In this document: positions 32,447 to 44,630 of the stretch, one piece after another | How the letters are laid out: every line of letters begins with the position of its first letter | Numbering within the stretch: the first letter of the stretch is position 1 | Assembly (NCBI GenBank): GCA_907163375.1 | Contig: CAJQUW010015390.1 | Span: 124,001-188,000 of the forward strand | DNA: 64,000 bases | Source of the DNA: Prostheceraeus crozeri | Lineage: Eukaryota > Platyhelminthes > Polycladida > Euryleptidae | Reading direction: 5' to 3' | Notes under the pieces: model-generated | What the model saw: only the letters and a program-made list of their open reading frames with translations | Databases searched by the model: none | What the model was told of the DNA's origin: nothing | Translations under genes and position numbers: made by a program

Positions 32447-32945
32447 TGTTACAGGTTATTATTTTCTTAATATTCCCAAAACATATGATTGAAAAATGTA
32501 AATGAAAAATGTGGATGAATTATATTGTGAAAATAAATAAATGGTGCAAACAGTCCTTACAAGGACAGATGGTACGTTTACAGTTATAAGACAGTCACAG
32601 CACCAACAGAGTCTCCAGATTCTTCCAGGACCACAAGCCGTGGTGATCACGTCCGCAGCAGTTCGATGATAGTTCGCACATAGAAGATAGGCTGCAACAC
32701 CATCAACGGCTCTCGCCGACAACTTCGCTTGGAGAGACCAGACTGTGAGAGCGGGCGCTGTTCATGCCGCGTTAAATACGTCTGTGAAGATTCGCTCACG
32801 GTCAGCTACCAATTGTTTGGTCATCCATTGTCTGATGACATGACATGTCTGTTGTCAGTCATGTACCGTAGATAGCTGACAAGCTGGACTTTTGTATGAC
32901 ATTGGAACTTGAAATGCATGCCGCGGAAAAGTTATTGCTCTAACA
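32447..32945 (-). repeat. LTR shared by the full and the partial tandem copy
   Basis: 499 bp, TGTTACA...TCTAACA. It acts as 5' LTR of the full copy to its left and as 3' LTR of the partial copy to its right. Inspected by eye it differs from the 25564 LTR at about six positions. Confidence 0.8.
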
Positions 32946-34410
32946 ATGGAATGGAGATTGTTCTCACAAAACAATAAAATGCATAATAAATGCATAATAA
33001 AGCAAGAAGACAAACTGCCAGACAAACTAAAATCGGTGGTGATGCCAACATTGTTTTGACTTGTTCGAAAGCTACTTGGCATTCATTACTCCAAGTATAT
33101 TTTATTTTTGGGCTCGTGAGGCTTGTCAAAGGGTGTACAACATCTGCGTAATTTTTGCAAAATTTTCTATAATACCCAGCCATACCAAGGAATCTTCTTA
33201 GTTCCTTTCTTGAGTTAGGTACAGGAAAGTTTATAACGGCTTGAACTTTTGCCATAATAGGTTTTATTTTCCCATGTCCGATTTCAAAACCTAAATAGTT
33301 TAGCGACTGTTTCCCAATCTCGCTTTTGCTGAGGTTGATTGTTAAATCGGCCTCGCCGATTCTTTGGAATAATTTTCGTATTTGTTCCAAGTGATCTGGC
33401 CAGTCATTACTATAAACGATTATGTCGTCAATATATACGGCGCAGTTGTCTAAATTTTCGATGACTTTATTAGCTAATCTTTGAAATGTTGATGCGGCAT
33501 TTTTCCTTCCGAAGGGCATAACTTTGTATTTAAATAAACCCTCTTCGGTGACGAATGCTGAAATTCGCTTTGCTCTTTCTGTTAAAGGAACTTGATAATA
33601 TCCTTTCAATAAGTCAAACTTGCTGATTATTTTCGAATCTCCTACTTGTTCAATGCAAGTCTCGATATTTGGCAAGGGATAATTGTCTGCGATTGTCAAT
33701 TCATTTACTTTTCTATAATCGGTACAAAAACGATGAGTTTTATCTGGTTTTGGTACCAAAATGCATGGTGAACTCGAATTGCTGTTGCTATTTTCTATTA
33801 TGTTATGATCTTTCAGATATTTTACTTCCTTTTTCATAATTTCTCTTTTCTCTGGATTCATTCTGTACGGACTCTGTTTTATTGGCCTTTCTTCAGATAA
33901 TTCGACATCATGTTCTGCCCACGTAGTTATTTGCGGATGATCGGCAAATATTCCTTTGTGCTCTTTAATTATTTCTTTTATCTTTTCTTTCTGTTCGGAA
34001 TCGACATGCTGGAAATGGCTATCAAGATTTTCTAATATCTTTGAATTATTCATTCTTGGCATGATGAGATTGACTTCCCCTTCTGCATCACCCGGCGATG
34101 CCAAGTTCGTCAGCGATGTTGCCGCTGCAGACTCCCCTGACGCAATCATAGTGATCGAAGTGCCTGTAGAATTTTCTTTTATATCACCCAGTGCAGGTAA
34201 ATTCGTCTGCGATGCTGACACCAGACTCCCCGGCACAGCACCAGAAGGGTTTGACTCAGTTGTTGACTCTTCGTCTCGGTCGTGATATTTCTTGAGCATA
34301 TTTATGTGACACATTCTTTGTTTCTTTCTTCTATCCGGAGTTTCTATAACATAGTTGACTTCACTTATTTTCTTTTGTATCATATAAGGACCTTGATACC
34401 TTGCCTTCAT
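32932..34410 (-). pseudogene. Partial second copy: integrase tail and reverse transcriptase
   Basis: A 492-codon ORF identical, as far as I can compare, with the C-terminal part of the 26049-28154 ORF: integrase tail from GPYMIQKKISEV, linker and the whole RT including YIDDIIVYS. The homology ends at 34417, where unrelated transposon sequence begins. Partial copy of the LTR element. Confidence 0.9.
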
Positions 34411-34426
34411 CGGATCTTCTTCGGAT

Positions 34427-34465
34427 AACTTCTATGAACATAACTAGATTATATTAGCTATAATT
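34427..34465. repeat. Outer part of the left terminal inverted repeat
   Basis: Matches the complement of 41508-41546. It is cut off from the inner part (35274-35505) by the THAP segment. Confidence 0.75.
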
Positions 34466-35285
34466 TGCTCAAAGGGACATGGAATCCATCTTTCGTGATT
34501 GAAATTGTTAATGGAGCAGTGAGTCGTGAACAGTACAAATAAATTGCATTTGATCGAACACAGGTGACATGAATAAAATCACCAATTTGCTGGACAAGCG
34601 ATGGCACAAAATATCATGCTTCTTAGATAATTCCTTTTCTGGAGTGAAATCGTCGAAATGTTTGATAACATTCGTTGATGTAGCTGGGCGTCTTGCTTAT
34701 TCGTTGTTCGAGACTTCGTCTTAGTAGATGGTAAGCACGATCGTGGAACGTCGAAGATGCTCGGAGGAACGGATAGTCTTGTTTGCCCGCCAGGTGCAAC
34801 TTTGTAATCAGCATCTGATGGCCGGTGTCGCTCGCAAATGTAAACTTTATCAGGTTCGATAGTGAAGTTGTCACGACGAGGAATACAGCTAATCCACTAA
34901 TCTTGTTCTGAAGAATCTCGAGGTAAGTTAAATACACGGCACTTATTGTCGCTGTTGTAGTTTCCTTTGCAATTCACAATCCCACACTTGTTCACCATTT
35001 TAGAGGCAACTTCGAGTTGGTACTGACAATGAATGTTCGCGTTATTAATTCCCTGAACACTGCAATGCGACTGCAGAATCGATTACTATGGCTTACCGAC
35101 ATTGAGGAAGCATCATTGGTTAATCAAACAATAGAACAAGGGAGACGCGATGAATAGCGCTCTTAACTGTTGAGATCGAACAGTGCGTCGCGTTCATGAG
35201 AACAGCGACACGTGGCCTTCGCTAGCACCGACCGAGATTTAGATCTGCACGTCCTGTGTATAGCTGTCCTTGATTAGCTATAATT
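34466..35285 (-). mobile_element. Inserted segment flanked by a 12-bp duplication
   Basis: TTAGCTATAATT occurs at 34454-34465 and again at 35274-35285, and the terminal inverted repeat of the host transposon continues across the two. So about 820 bp was inserted here. It carries a THAP-domain ORF on the minus strand. The identity of the inserting element is unknown. Confidence 0.5.
34623..34998 (-). pseudogene. THAP-domain protein fragment
   Basis: From the ATG at 34998 the minus strand reads MVNKCGIVNCKGNYN, then CRVFNLPRDSSEQ, then DKVYICERHRPSDA. This is the C2CH zinc-finger signature of a THAP DNA-binding domain (Cys-x4-Cys, then Cys-x2-His). A stop interrupts it after SSEQD near 34900. 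THAP domains are the DNA-binding part of P and Kolobok transposases and of host proteins derived from them. It may belong to the inserted segment rather than to the surrounding transposon. Confidence 0.7.
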
Positions 35286-35505
35286 GTACAAAATTTTCGA
35301 TGATTTCATCGAGCTATTTGCAGAGAAAAGTACCTCAATACATTTACTTATCATAATTTTTATTTTCATTTTTGACATATTTTATTATTCCTAACTGATA
35401 CATAATTGTACTAACTCAGTGACGGAACATTTCATCAGTGTGAACCTCAAGGAGAATCATAAGATATCATTTTTTATTTACATGGAGCTGTCACATCGCA
35501 AGATA
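35274..35505. repeat. Inner part of the left terminal inverted repeat
   Basis: Complementary to 41310-41507 with scattered changes (shared core GATGATTTCATCGAGCTATT). Confirms that 34427-41546 is one element. Confidence 0.8.
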
Positions 35506-36021
35506 CTTCAATATTCTGTCATTCGTTATGTAGCCTTACCATACGCACCATGCGCCAATAATTCTGTTTACTGCTAATTGCAAATTCATAAATTACTCCA
35601 TCGGTCACACTTCAGTTCCATGTTATGGATTCGTTATGCTGAAAAATGCTTTAATGGCAGTTACTTTACTCTCATCCAATCGAATTTTCAAATCATATAC
35701 GAGTCTTCAGGAAAGGCTATTTAATATTACACTCGTATTTTTGTAGTATAACAAGTAATTTATCGTTTAACCTTCATTATAATGAATAATCAATACAAAA
35801 ACTTTTGCAGACGCAAGTAAAAACAAAATAGCCTGCAGAAAACGTTTTACTTAATAACAGATTCTATCATACCTGCCGTACATAACATAGGGTAAATACG
35901 TCTGGTACATGTATGAGTAAGAAGTCTCTGATCATATATGTTTGCTGTTAAACTCAACAATGATGTCAAATACAGAATTGGAACAACTTGGATGAGAAAT
36001 GAAATTGAATTTTCGTTTTGA

Positions 36022-36423
36022 TCAAAACATCTTAAAAACAGAATGAACAGATTCTGACGTTTGTTCAGAAAACAAAGATAATGAGCCGTACTTGCGGCAA
36101 AATTGTGGTACGTGAGTAATCAAAATGTGAACTTTCGGGGTTACATTGATATCAAGACTCCGGTATGAGTCAGCAAACTTTGCAATATCATCGTCATATG
36201 TGTCAGAAAGTACAGTGCCGAAGCAGGACTGTACGACAGCATTCAATGCGCGGAACACATCAACATAACGAAGAACATACAATGGGCAAAGTTGTGCCAA
36301 TATATAAACATTTTTCAACAGTTTATTACAGTCCCCACCTATAAACTCACCACCATGATGCCTGCATTGTACTACTCCAACTCTTTTGGGCCATTCTTCA
36401 GACATAGGCCAGATTTTATGCAT
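36022..36423 (-). pseudogene. Transposase C-terminal fragment (candidate catalytic Glu)
   Basis: 133 codons on the minus strand: NVTPKVHILITHVPQFCRKY, then LSLFSEQTSESVHSVF. This SEQxxESVH segment is familiar from a widespread invertebrate repeat protein that I take to be a DDE-type transposase, with the Glu as the third catalytic residue. It is separated from the 37095-37601 part by about 700 bp of decayed sequence. Broken. Confidence 0.5.
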
Positions 36424-37094
36424 CTCGCGAAAGATGTGATTAAAAGGTCCATCAGTGAATGCAATTCAGGTGGAGGTATCAAGTTAAATGATATATTCAT
36501 TGCAGAAACTTTTAATAAGAGGAGAATTTACGCAATGTTTGACATTTTTGGCGTCAGGTAATTTTGATCCATTTTTCTTCTAGTTTTCATAGTTTAACTT
36601 TATATTGCTAAGTGTTCTCAGCACAGAATTAGATTGTTTAATCGCATCACTTTGCTAGAAGTGCAAACTGATTCAAACAGATGGCACATGCAGGAACTTA
36701 ATAAGTGGGCAAAAAGAAATTTTTAATACCTTACAGAGATAGGAAAAATAGTCGTGCGTCGCTTGCGGATTGCTCTGAATTCCTTTAAAATGCTCCGATC
36801 GCCACAACTCCTTCAGATTCGAAGAATTCAGATCATTGCGCAAAAGTTTTCTCGATAATATTGGGCCCTCCGATCATTTTAAAAAAACTTAGCAGGCGCA
36901 TGAAAAAACGTTCACAAACTTCTCTGTAGAACTTGACATCGACTGCGTCTCTTTGTTGTGTGATCCGGTTGATAAGTCACTGAAACCTTGCACAATTTGG
37001 CGTGTTGAACTGTCTGCTTATTGTTCGATTGCTATGGTATCTAGTCAGGATATTGAGCCATTTCATTTGCGCTACATGTTCCAATGCTTCCCTT

Positions 37095-37601
37095 CTAGTC
37101 AAACGGAAGAAGAGGCGACCTGTCTAATTCTGTGGTTCTCAGCTTTGAAGACTCCCATACACCATTTGTTGTTTCACAATAACAACACGGATGTGTGGCT
37201 TTATAGGATTGAATGCCGCGAAGAATATTAGCTACTTTGAGGTCCGTAGCCAATACAAAGTCAACTCCGTGTGGAAGTAGAGAAATTTCATCTAAACAAC
37301 TTTCGATGTTGAATAAAGATTCTTGCATGTTAGGAACAATACAAAGAATGGGTATGCCTTTAACGCCAGTGTCAGCGGCTTTCCAGGATTGAGCAGCAGA
37401 AGGCAACTTTGAAACGAGATTAAGACAAATCTTAAAAAATCCTTGGCCGCCATCGATGCCGATTTTGATGAGGGCATCTTCGACACTGTAATTTCGCTCT
37501 TTCATAATGTTATCAACGACAGACTGGAAATCATTCACAACGATGGATGATCGACTTACTGGAGTATTTTTCGATGGATCTGACGTGGACTTTTCGTACA
37601 A
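37095..37601 (-). pseudogene. Transposase central fragment (candidate catalytic Asp pair)
   Basis: 168 codons on the minus strand: IKIGIDGGQGFFKICLNLVS, then FVLATDLKVANILRGIQSYK followed by HPCCYCE. The Asp residues in GIDGG and ATDLK are good candidates for the first two catalytic acids, and the CCYC motif for metal binding. Same orientation as 36022-36423. The text breaks on both sides. Superfamily not assigned. Confidence 0.55.
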
Positions 37602-38117
37602 TGTAATGCTCGCTCCTGAAAGAAAGGCTGTAATCGACTGGAAATGTCCGATAAATTGTCTCTCAATTATGGCTCAACACATTTTCGTCCAATATTAGAT
37701 CTCACAAACTTGGCTACAGATTTTACTTGATTCAAAGACAAATTCGTTTCCATCTGCAGATACTGAAATCTTCAGCAGTCAATCGTTGATGGTGCGGCTT
37801 TTGATCACATTTGATTGTAACTTGGAGTGGTCTACCTCTTGAGGACTTCAGAGAAACAGATTTTGATGCCCCAGGTGGTGACTGAGACAGTCGCTGTCGT
37901 ATAATGTTTAGACAAATCTTGTCCTGTTGTGAACTGCCCAGAATCTTAATGGTACGGTATTCTGAATCGCCGTTTCAGTTGTGCATGTATGGTTCTTTCC
38001 TTTTCCAATTACAGAAAGGCATCTTGAGCACAACAACTGCGGCTGAGGAACAGAAGACACAGAAGAGTCGAGATCTGGATTTCTTGGTCGTCCAGCGGTG
38101 ATTTCGGCAGGCTAATC

Positions 38118-38345
38118 ATGTACAGATGAACACACGCTGGACAAGGAATACCTCTCAATGTTACAAATGGCACATGAACCATTCTCATATGAAGCTGAAT
38201 GTGTTATAGATCGATGGTTCTTTTGAAAGTCTTGTACGCTGAGTTTACGGCGATAAATACCTCTTTGGTATTCATATAAAATCGTTCTGTCCTTCTGACA
38301 AAAACCACATGGTAGCCGTTCATCTTCTGCATCAAAGTTCTATAG
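38118..38345 (-). pseudogene. Zinc-binding N-terminal fragment of the same transposase
   Basis: The minus strand reads DERLPCGFCQKDRTILYEY, then NGSCAICNIER. Two CxxC pairs upstream of the transposase body suggest an N-terminal zinc domain. Short and decayed. Confidence 0.35.
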
Positions 38346-38894
38346 AACATACGATCTTATTATGATCTGCAGATTTTCTGTCTCTTTTCGTCCACAAACT
38401 ATGCAGACTGTGTTTCTGCATTCTTCATGATTTTTTCGTTATTGACGGTGCGACATTTCGATGCAACAGTGAATGTTCGGAAATGCGCTTAACTGTTCGC
38501 ATTTAATTAACAGTGACACGGACATGATTTGACGTATTTAACGAATGTTTAACAATTACGGTTGAATTGAATTCACAACAAAGAATCTACGCTATAATTA
38601 ATCAGCTTGAAAATGAAGTGACATTGTTACATAGAAATCTGCACACCTAATGTCTCAACCCTGTGCGAATCGAATCATGCAGACAATCATGCCGGTACTG
38701 ATATTGCTTAATATAAATCTACATGTTATGTGTCAATCTTATTATCTAACAATCGTATCCTCTCCGCACACTGAGATGTCTTTCGATCAACTATAATTGA
38801 TGTGAAACTGCAATTAATTCGTGATAATGTGAAAACGATTCAGTTATTAATTGGCTGAAACATACATAGTGACAAATCAAATATGAGTGTTAAC

Positions 38895-41182
38895 ACTAGA
38901 ACTACGAATGAGGTCAAAATGACTTCAGGAAGAGTTCAACATTAGATTCCATGTGATCAAAGCTTATCTAAGAATTAATATTTCACGACTTTTAGTATTT
39001 TGGGTCTGTTCCATCGTAGATGGAATTTCATAAAAATTGATACATACCTTCACAGTCAAATCCACCTGTTACCCTATAACTACGGATTGAGGTCATTTTG
39101 ACCTCTCCTGTAATTGAATATTTTGTCACAGGAAAAGTGCGTTTCATATTAAATATGTATAACAGCCTGATACTTACCATTGATAGTTTACTAAGTATTT
39201 AATTGCTTGCGACTTCCTATTCTACAATACCCCGACATGAAGGACAAGGGGACATTCTTGGATGGGAAACGTAGTAATTTCAAAATATCGCTTATGTGGT
39301 TGACTATGTTTAGAAGTAGATATATGGAGTTGAAAATAATGCAACTAAAGCTCTTTGTTTGTCTTTCTGAAAAGGAAAATGGCTTTCAAAGCTATCTAAC
39401 GTCGCATCACTCCCAGTCGTGCATTGACTTCTTCACTGATGTTTTTATATATCGCACCATTGTTTTCACTAAGTTACTGATATTCTACACTAATTGTCAA
39501 AAAAACTCAAACTTTAAATTTATATTTCATTCATACACTATGAAACGTCGGCGACATTCTGCAGAAAGCGTGTCTCCTCGTTCGTTAGAGATGTGAATTC
39601 AAATGGTGAAGACAATGAATGTGGGTCCTCATCATTTGTCGGAAAGATTGACGGAAACGGGTTAAACGTAAATCCGGAGAGTGGCTGTGGTGAACCTTCA
39701 CGGTAGGTTCACGTGACGATACTTTGCCGAATGATGAGTCCAGACTTTCACAATTCCCATTAATCAAGTGATGTGCCACAACAAGTTATCGAGTGTTAGA
39801 CCATAGAGTAGGGATAGGTGTAAGGGATAAGTGTCGACTCAAGAAAAAGTATCTGTATGCAGTGAAAAATTTCATATGAAAGATTCAGCTTATTGCGGAG
39901 ATTATGTTCCTGCTGTCCAAAAAATTATTCGAGCAGTTTGAAAAAAGTCAAATTTTGCCAATTTATATACTACCGAGATGACTCTCCTATATAAGTAGTA
40001 TGAAACAAGTTGGATATCAAAAGGAATGAATATTTGCTAATAAGCATCATAACTAAGCGGAAATTAAGCTAATTATCAAGGGAATTTCATCATTATCAAG
40101 GAAGTCTTTACGAAAAAGTCGCGATATTGTTCGTGCTTTCTTGGCTGAAATTTCATGTTTTTAATTCAATTTTGATCAGCATAATTTTATGATTCACTAA
40201 ATTCATGTTTCATTTCTTGAATCTGAATGGTGATGTGGACCCATTTACATCTTTCAAAGTTAAATGAAGTCATTGTCTTTGATTATGTGATTTTGCTTTA
40301 CCAGTTTACCAGTGACAAGTTTCCTGTGATATGATCACGCTCAAGAAAATGCTGTTAAGGTTGAGCATGAAAGAAGTAGGGGCCCATCGAATTGCTAATT
40401 TAACAAACATTACCTCTCCAAGACTGTTATAACACTGAGAATCTGTAAAATATCATCATTCCTTCTGCATTACAATCATGATTACTCAATTCTGTTGAAA
40501 TTCCTTCAAAACTGCATAAATTTGCATATCTCACATTTGGTGACAATATCCAATTGTATCCCCCTCGAGTTCATTTAATAAAGTCGAAAGTGTATACACA
40601 TTGGGGATTTAATAAACACGGAGTTACCACTCTACCTAATATACTTACTCTATGTGTTGGACCCTTGCCATCGCATGATGTCTTTCGTGTGAATGAACGA
40701 ATTGCCGCGAAGACTCGATCTGCAAACAACTTTCGCTGTTGATAGACGAAAGTATGCCTCGATTCATCAGAAGCTGTCTGTGCTGAAGTGGAAGTGGAGC
40801 GTGTGTCCGGTACCGGCACGGTAACACCGGTTAGCTATTGACTTTTGATGAGCTCTTTATATCTGCGGTAAACATGCAGATGAAACAATCGGTTTCTTTC
40901 ATCGTATAAAATATTGCCGATCTCCCGTTCATATTTCTGTCATTCATTCGCAAGCACATTCGATACTAGCATCCTTGAAAATATTCATTTAATGTGGCCT
41001 CTATCAGTTGGATGCAACATTTGGAAATGTCAAATATATTTTTTCATTGAAAGCATCAATGCATAGATGTTTTATCATGAAGAATGTCATTCTGACAAAG
41101 TGCGTGACCATTTTCTTTCTGTGAGGTCATTTTGACCTCACTCCGTAGTTTAAGCAATGCATGTATTCCCGTTCTTCTAGTG
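38895..41182. mobile_element. piggyBac-like element, 2.3 kb
   Basis: Ends are inverted: CACTAGAA at 38895 and TTCTAGTG ending at 41182. TTAA stands immediately left (38891-38894). Palindromic GAGGTCAAAATGACCTC-type subterminal motifs lie at about 38911, 39078 and 41125. The flanks on both sides are a roughly 64-bp direct repeat, much longer than the usual TTAA duplication. Only fragments of possible coding sequence remain (MKRRRHSAESVSPRSLEM from 39541). Probably a non-autonomous or decayed copy. Confidence 0.6.
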
Positions 41183-41309
41183 AAACGATTCAGTTATTAA
41201 TTGGTTGAAACATACATAGTGACAAATCAAATATGAGTGTTAACCAATTTTATAGTAAATAGAGAATACAAAAGAGCTGACAAAGCCCATGCCATTTGTA
41301 TACCCAGTA

Positions 41310-41546
41310 ATGCGATAGCTCGATGTAAACAATAAAATGATATCTGATGATTCTCCTTGAGGTTCACACTGATGAAAAGTTCAGTCACTGAGTTAGTACA
41401 ATTATGTATCAGTTAGGAATAAAAAAAATTATGAAAAGTAAATGTGTTAAGGTACTTTTCTCTGGAAATAGCTCGATGAAATCATCTAAAATTTTGTACA
41501 AATGCTCATTATAGCTTATATAATCTAGTTATGTTCATAGAAGTTC
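41310..41546. repeat. Right terminal inverted repeat of the unclassified transposon
   Basis: Inverse of the 34427-34465 plus 35274-35505 segments. It is uninterrupted here and so shows the original form of the terminus. Confidence 0.8.
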
Positions 41547-43339
41547 ATCACAATATTTTGTTTGAGAAGTTTTTTGAAAATTCTATAAATACTATATCTC
41601 AAAAATTCAAAAAATTCAAATTTTGAATATTTCATGATTAGCACGATGAGACATTCAAATATTTACATATTTTGATAAAGTAGACATAGGTTAATGCAAA
41701 AGCGACACAGTTTTCTTGTACAAATTATTTCTTAAAACACGTGTTTGGGACCACCGTGCATTGCACAGAAGAATTTTCTTAAAGGCTACCTTTTCTTCGC
41801 TATTGTCAAATATATAATAACATCGGACGTACTTGCAATTCCAAGGAAAATCTGCTGAAAAATGATGCTGCAAATTCCGCCGAGTTCTGCATTTCAAATT
41901 TCTCTGTGTAATATGATAAATTACGTAAAATAAACTACATTAACTGCAACAATGATGTTAGGCAAATCTATGTTTATAATCTCAGAAATTTGATAAGCAA
42001 ATAAAGCAATGCAAAATAGCAAGTGAAAGCATGGGGATGGAAATACAACATTTCTATCTTCCCAACCAGAGCATGCCATCTCGAAAATGTCTACGGTATC
42101 AAAATTGATACCATGACCATTCTAAGTTGTATATTTTGTTGTGTGAAGACTAGGTGGTCTAATCATTATGATGCAACAAAAGCCCTCTGCTTAGGCATAT
42201 CAATATCTTGGAAGTTTGCAAACAATATGGAAGACACGAGGAGAGGCTGAAGATATAATTAAGAAAATGATATCGTACAAAATTCAGAATTTAACGAAAT
42301 TATTGACGTTTTCTTGAAATCGAAGGCACGCAAAAAGCTGCTTTTGTAAATGATATGTAGGACGCGCACTCAACATTGTGAGGAATAAACAAAGGAGTCA
42401 TTCACAGTGGCGGGAGTTTGACAAGAAAAAGAATGACTGTATTCCTATAAAACACATCATGTATTTGGTATTATTGCAACTGAATCCATTTACATTGAAG
42501 GGTGCTACAGACGGCCATGCATAGCATTTGAGACATTGTACGAATTTGGCTTTACCCTTTGACTGCGGATGACCAGGTATTCAAGTCATGACTAAGTTCC
42601 TCTTGTGTGCGGCTCGGAAATGTTCTACCACGTACCCTCTGTATGCGGCAGGTTTTCAGATAGTCTTGATTAGAGAGTCCACCATTGAAGTGATATGTGT
42701 AAATATTGTTGCGACTTGTTAAGTGGAAGTTTAAGCTAATTTGTTTGCATAATGGGTACCTAACTCGAGCAGATCTTTTGATGAGGGTCTTAAGATTACA
42801 AAGGGCAAATGATCATCTCAGCATGGTCGACCGTGTTAATTCATCTCTGCTTCATTCAAGTATATCCGCATAGAAGGCAGCAAAGCTTGACGAAGTATTT
42901 ATAAACAGGACAGTAAGAAAAAGAATGACTGCATCATTTCGGTTGACAAATGGAAATACTACACTTCGTCCTAGGCATGATATACTTTCATATCAGAATA
43001 TCAGAATATCAGAACGTATATTTTTCCAAAGAAAACACGTTAGGTGATGCAATGTACAGTGAAAAGTGAAAAACGAGATGATGAGGTACGATGATAAGGT
43101 GATACAAAATGATATTTACAAATGATAGAATAATGATAAATGGTCATTAGATATTGAAAACACTGGAAGGAGAGGACAGTCAGTGGTGTATATGTAATTC
43201 AATGGTTAATGTTATCATGAATCAATGGAGTATTATACAGCTATTATATCGAGTAATAAACGGCATGAATCTAATAAAAACTTGTTATTTTGCGTAATCC
43301 CAACATGATTTATGTTAATTTATTTAATCCTAAATATTA
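41547..43339. other. Stretch without recognised feature
   Basis: About 1.8 kb, AT-rich, with only short random ORFs. I see no RNA gene, repeat boundary or coding exon. Confidence 0.5.
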
Positions 43340-43501
43340 CGAGGTCCGGAACAGAATATTTATTATGTAATTTATTCAAGTAATCGAGTAACGTATACAG
43401 CATGAATCAAATCAATAAAAAGTAATGTAAATGATCTCACCTGTAAAGGAGCGTAAATTGCTAAACACCACGTTAAGTTGATAAAATCGTTCCGGACCTC
43501 G
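43340..43501. mobile_element. 162-bp MITE
   Basis: Perfect 13-bp inverted ends CGAGGTCCGGAAC and GTTCCGGACCTCG enclose an AT-rich 136-bp interior with no coding capacity. Target duplication not evident. It lies just outside the left terminal repeat of Polinton 2. Confidence 0.65.
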
Positions 43502-43649
43502 AATGAGCTAGATTTCGTAAATTAGACTGAGATTTCTAATGCGATGTCTCGCTCTTTGTGGCACGTAGGTAAGTAGCATTCAGTTAATCAATCACTGTTC
43601 CAATCGGATTTGTGTGATTGCAAATAGCGAATGTTCTGACGTCATTTGC

Positions 43650-44630
43650 AGCTTTGATGTATTTACTAGTAGCAAGAAAACGGCGAACACTCGACCGGCG
43701 CCCCCCCCTCTCTGGAACGACAGAGGTCTGTCGTGGTGTGCCGGCCAGGTTGGTTCGCAAAATGTTCGCTGACGTCCCCCCCCCTCTGGAACGACAGAGT
43801 GTCGTGGTGGACTCGGGCGGCCGCCAGGATTAGTCTTGAGGCTATAGTGTGTGATGTTTTTCGTGCAATCTGCTGAATGTTGGGTTGTAAAATGGGCTGT
43901 TTCGAGTGGAAGGAGTGGTCGGATGAGAAAACGGAGGCCGGATTCGGATTCAGCGTGAAATTCTGCATCGGTATGGTGAATTTGAACGCCATCGGAGAGA
44001 AAAATTTTCGCTGACGTCCCCCCCCTCTGGACAGCTCGCTTCGATTTTGGCTTCAAGTGGACGGATTTTGTCGTGCCATAGCTCGTTTGAAAGCTAAGAG
44101 TGAGACAAATTCACTGAAAGAATCGGCTTGTTCCTATCTGTCTTCGTTTGGATGTGAGACGCCATTTAAGATTTTGGGACATTGGCGAAAAACGACAGAG
44201 TTAGAATTTGGGACGTTTTGGGCTGTAGCTTCAAAACGAAGCATCGGATTGGAAAACGGATTTCAGATTTGGAATCAGCGTGAAATTCTCTATCTGTATG
44301 GTGAGTTTCAAGTCAATCGGTGAGAAAAAATTTTCAACATTTTTCGAAAAAACGACAGAGTTAGAATTTGGGACGTTTTGGTGTGTAGCGCCCAAACGAA
44401 GCATCGGATGAGAAAACGGAGGCCGGATTCGGATTCAGCGTGAAATTCTGCATCGGTATGGTGAATTTGAACGCCATCGCAGAGAAAAATTTTCGCTGAC
44501 GTCCCCCCCCCCTCTGGACAGCTTGCTTCGATTTTGGCTTCCAGTGGACGGATTTTGTCGTGCCATAGCTCGTTTGAAAGCTAAGAGTGAGACAAATTCA
44601 GTGAAAGAATCGGCTTGTTCCTATCTGTCT
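43650..44630. repeat. Left terminal inverted repeat of Polinton 2
   Basis: Contains internal tandem repetition: the landmark TTTTCGCTGACGTCCCCCCC recurs at about 44007 and 44487, and a related one at about 43765, giving a unit of about 480 bp. 44104-44630 is verified as the complement of the right repeat; 43650-44103 has its counterpart outside the window. ORFs predicted here are repeat artefacts. Confidence 0.8.

Larger units (their letters stand above)
25564..34417 (-). mobile_element. Gypsy/Gmr1-like LTR retrotransposon, full copy plus partial tandem copy
   Basis: Minus-strand element. The full unit runs 25564-32945 (LTR, internal region, LTR), and a second partial unit shares the middle LTR and ends at 34417. 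Coding order 5' to 3' is gag, CCHC/protease, integrase, reverse transcriptase. Integrase before RT is the rare order of the Gmr1-like branch of Ty3/Gypsy. The two LTRs differ at about six of 499 positions by eye, so the insertion is fairly young. The element is broken (several breaks plus a LINE insertion). I do not recognise an RNase H domain or an envelope gene. Confidence 0.85.
34427..41546. mobile_element. Unclassified DNA transposon with about 275-bp terminal inverted repeats
   Basis: The left end (AACTTCTATGAACATAACTA at about 34428) is the inverse of the right end at 41527-41546. The match continues inward to about 35505 on the left (after skipping an insert) and 41310 on the right, with roughly 90% identity. 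The interior has minus-strand pieces of a D-D-E-like transposase (36022-37601). Two insertions are nested in it: a THAP-containing segment (34466-35285) and a piggyBac-like element (38895-41182). No target duplication found. The family is not one I can name; Kolobok- or P-related groups are possible. Confidence 0.65.

Noticed and set aside
25564-34417. Envelope gene of an endogenous retrovirus
   Set aside because: No signal peptide, furin-like site or fusion-peptide pattern between RT and LTR; gag to RT only.
41547-43339. Host gene or RNA gene in the quiet stretch
   Set aside because: No tRNA-like cloverleaf, no long ORF, and no splice-linked exons could be found by eye.
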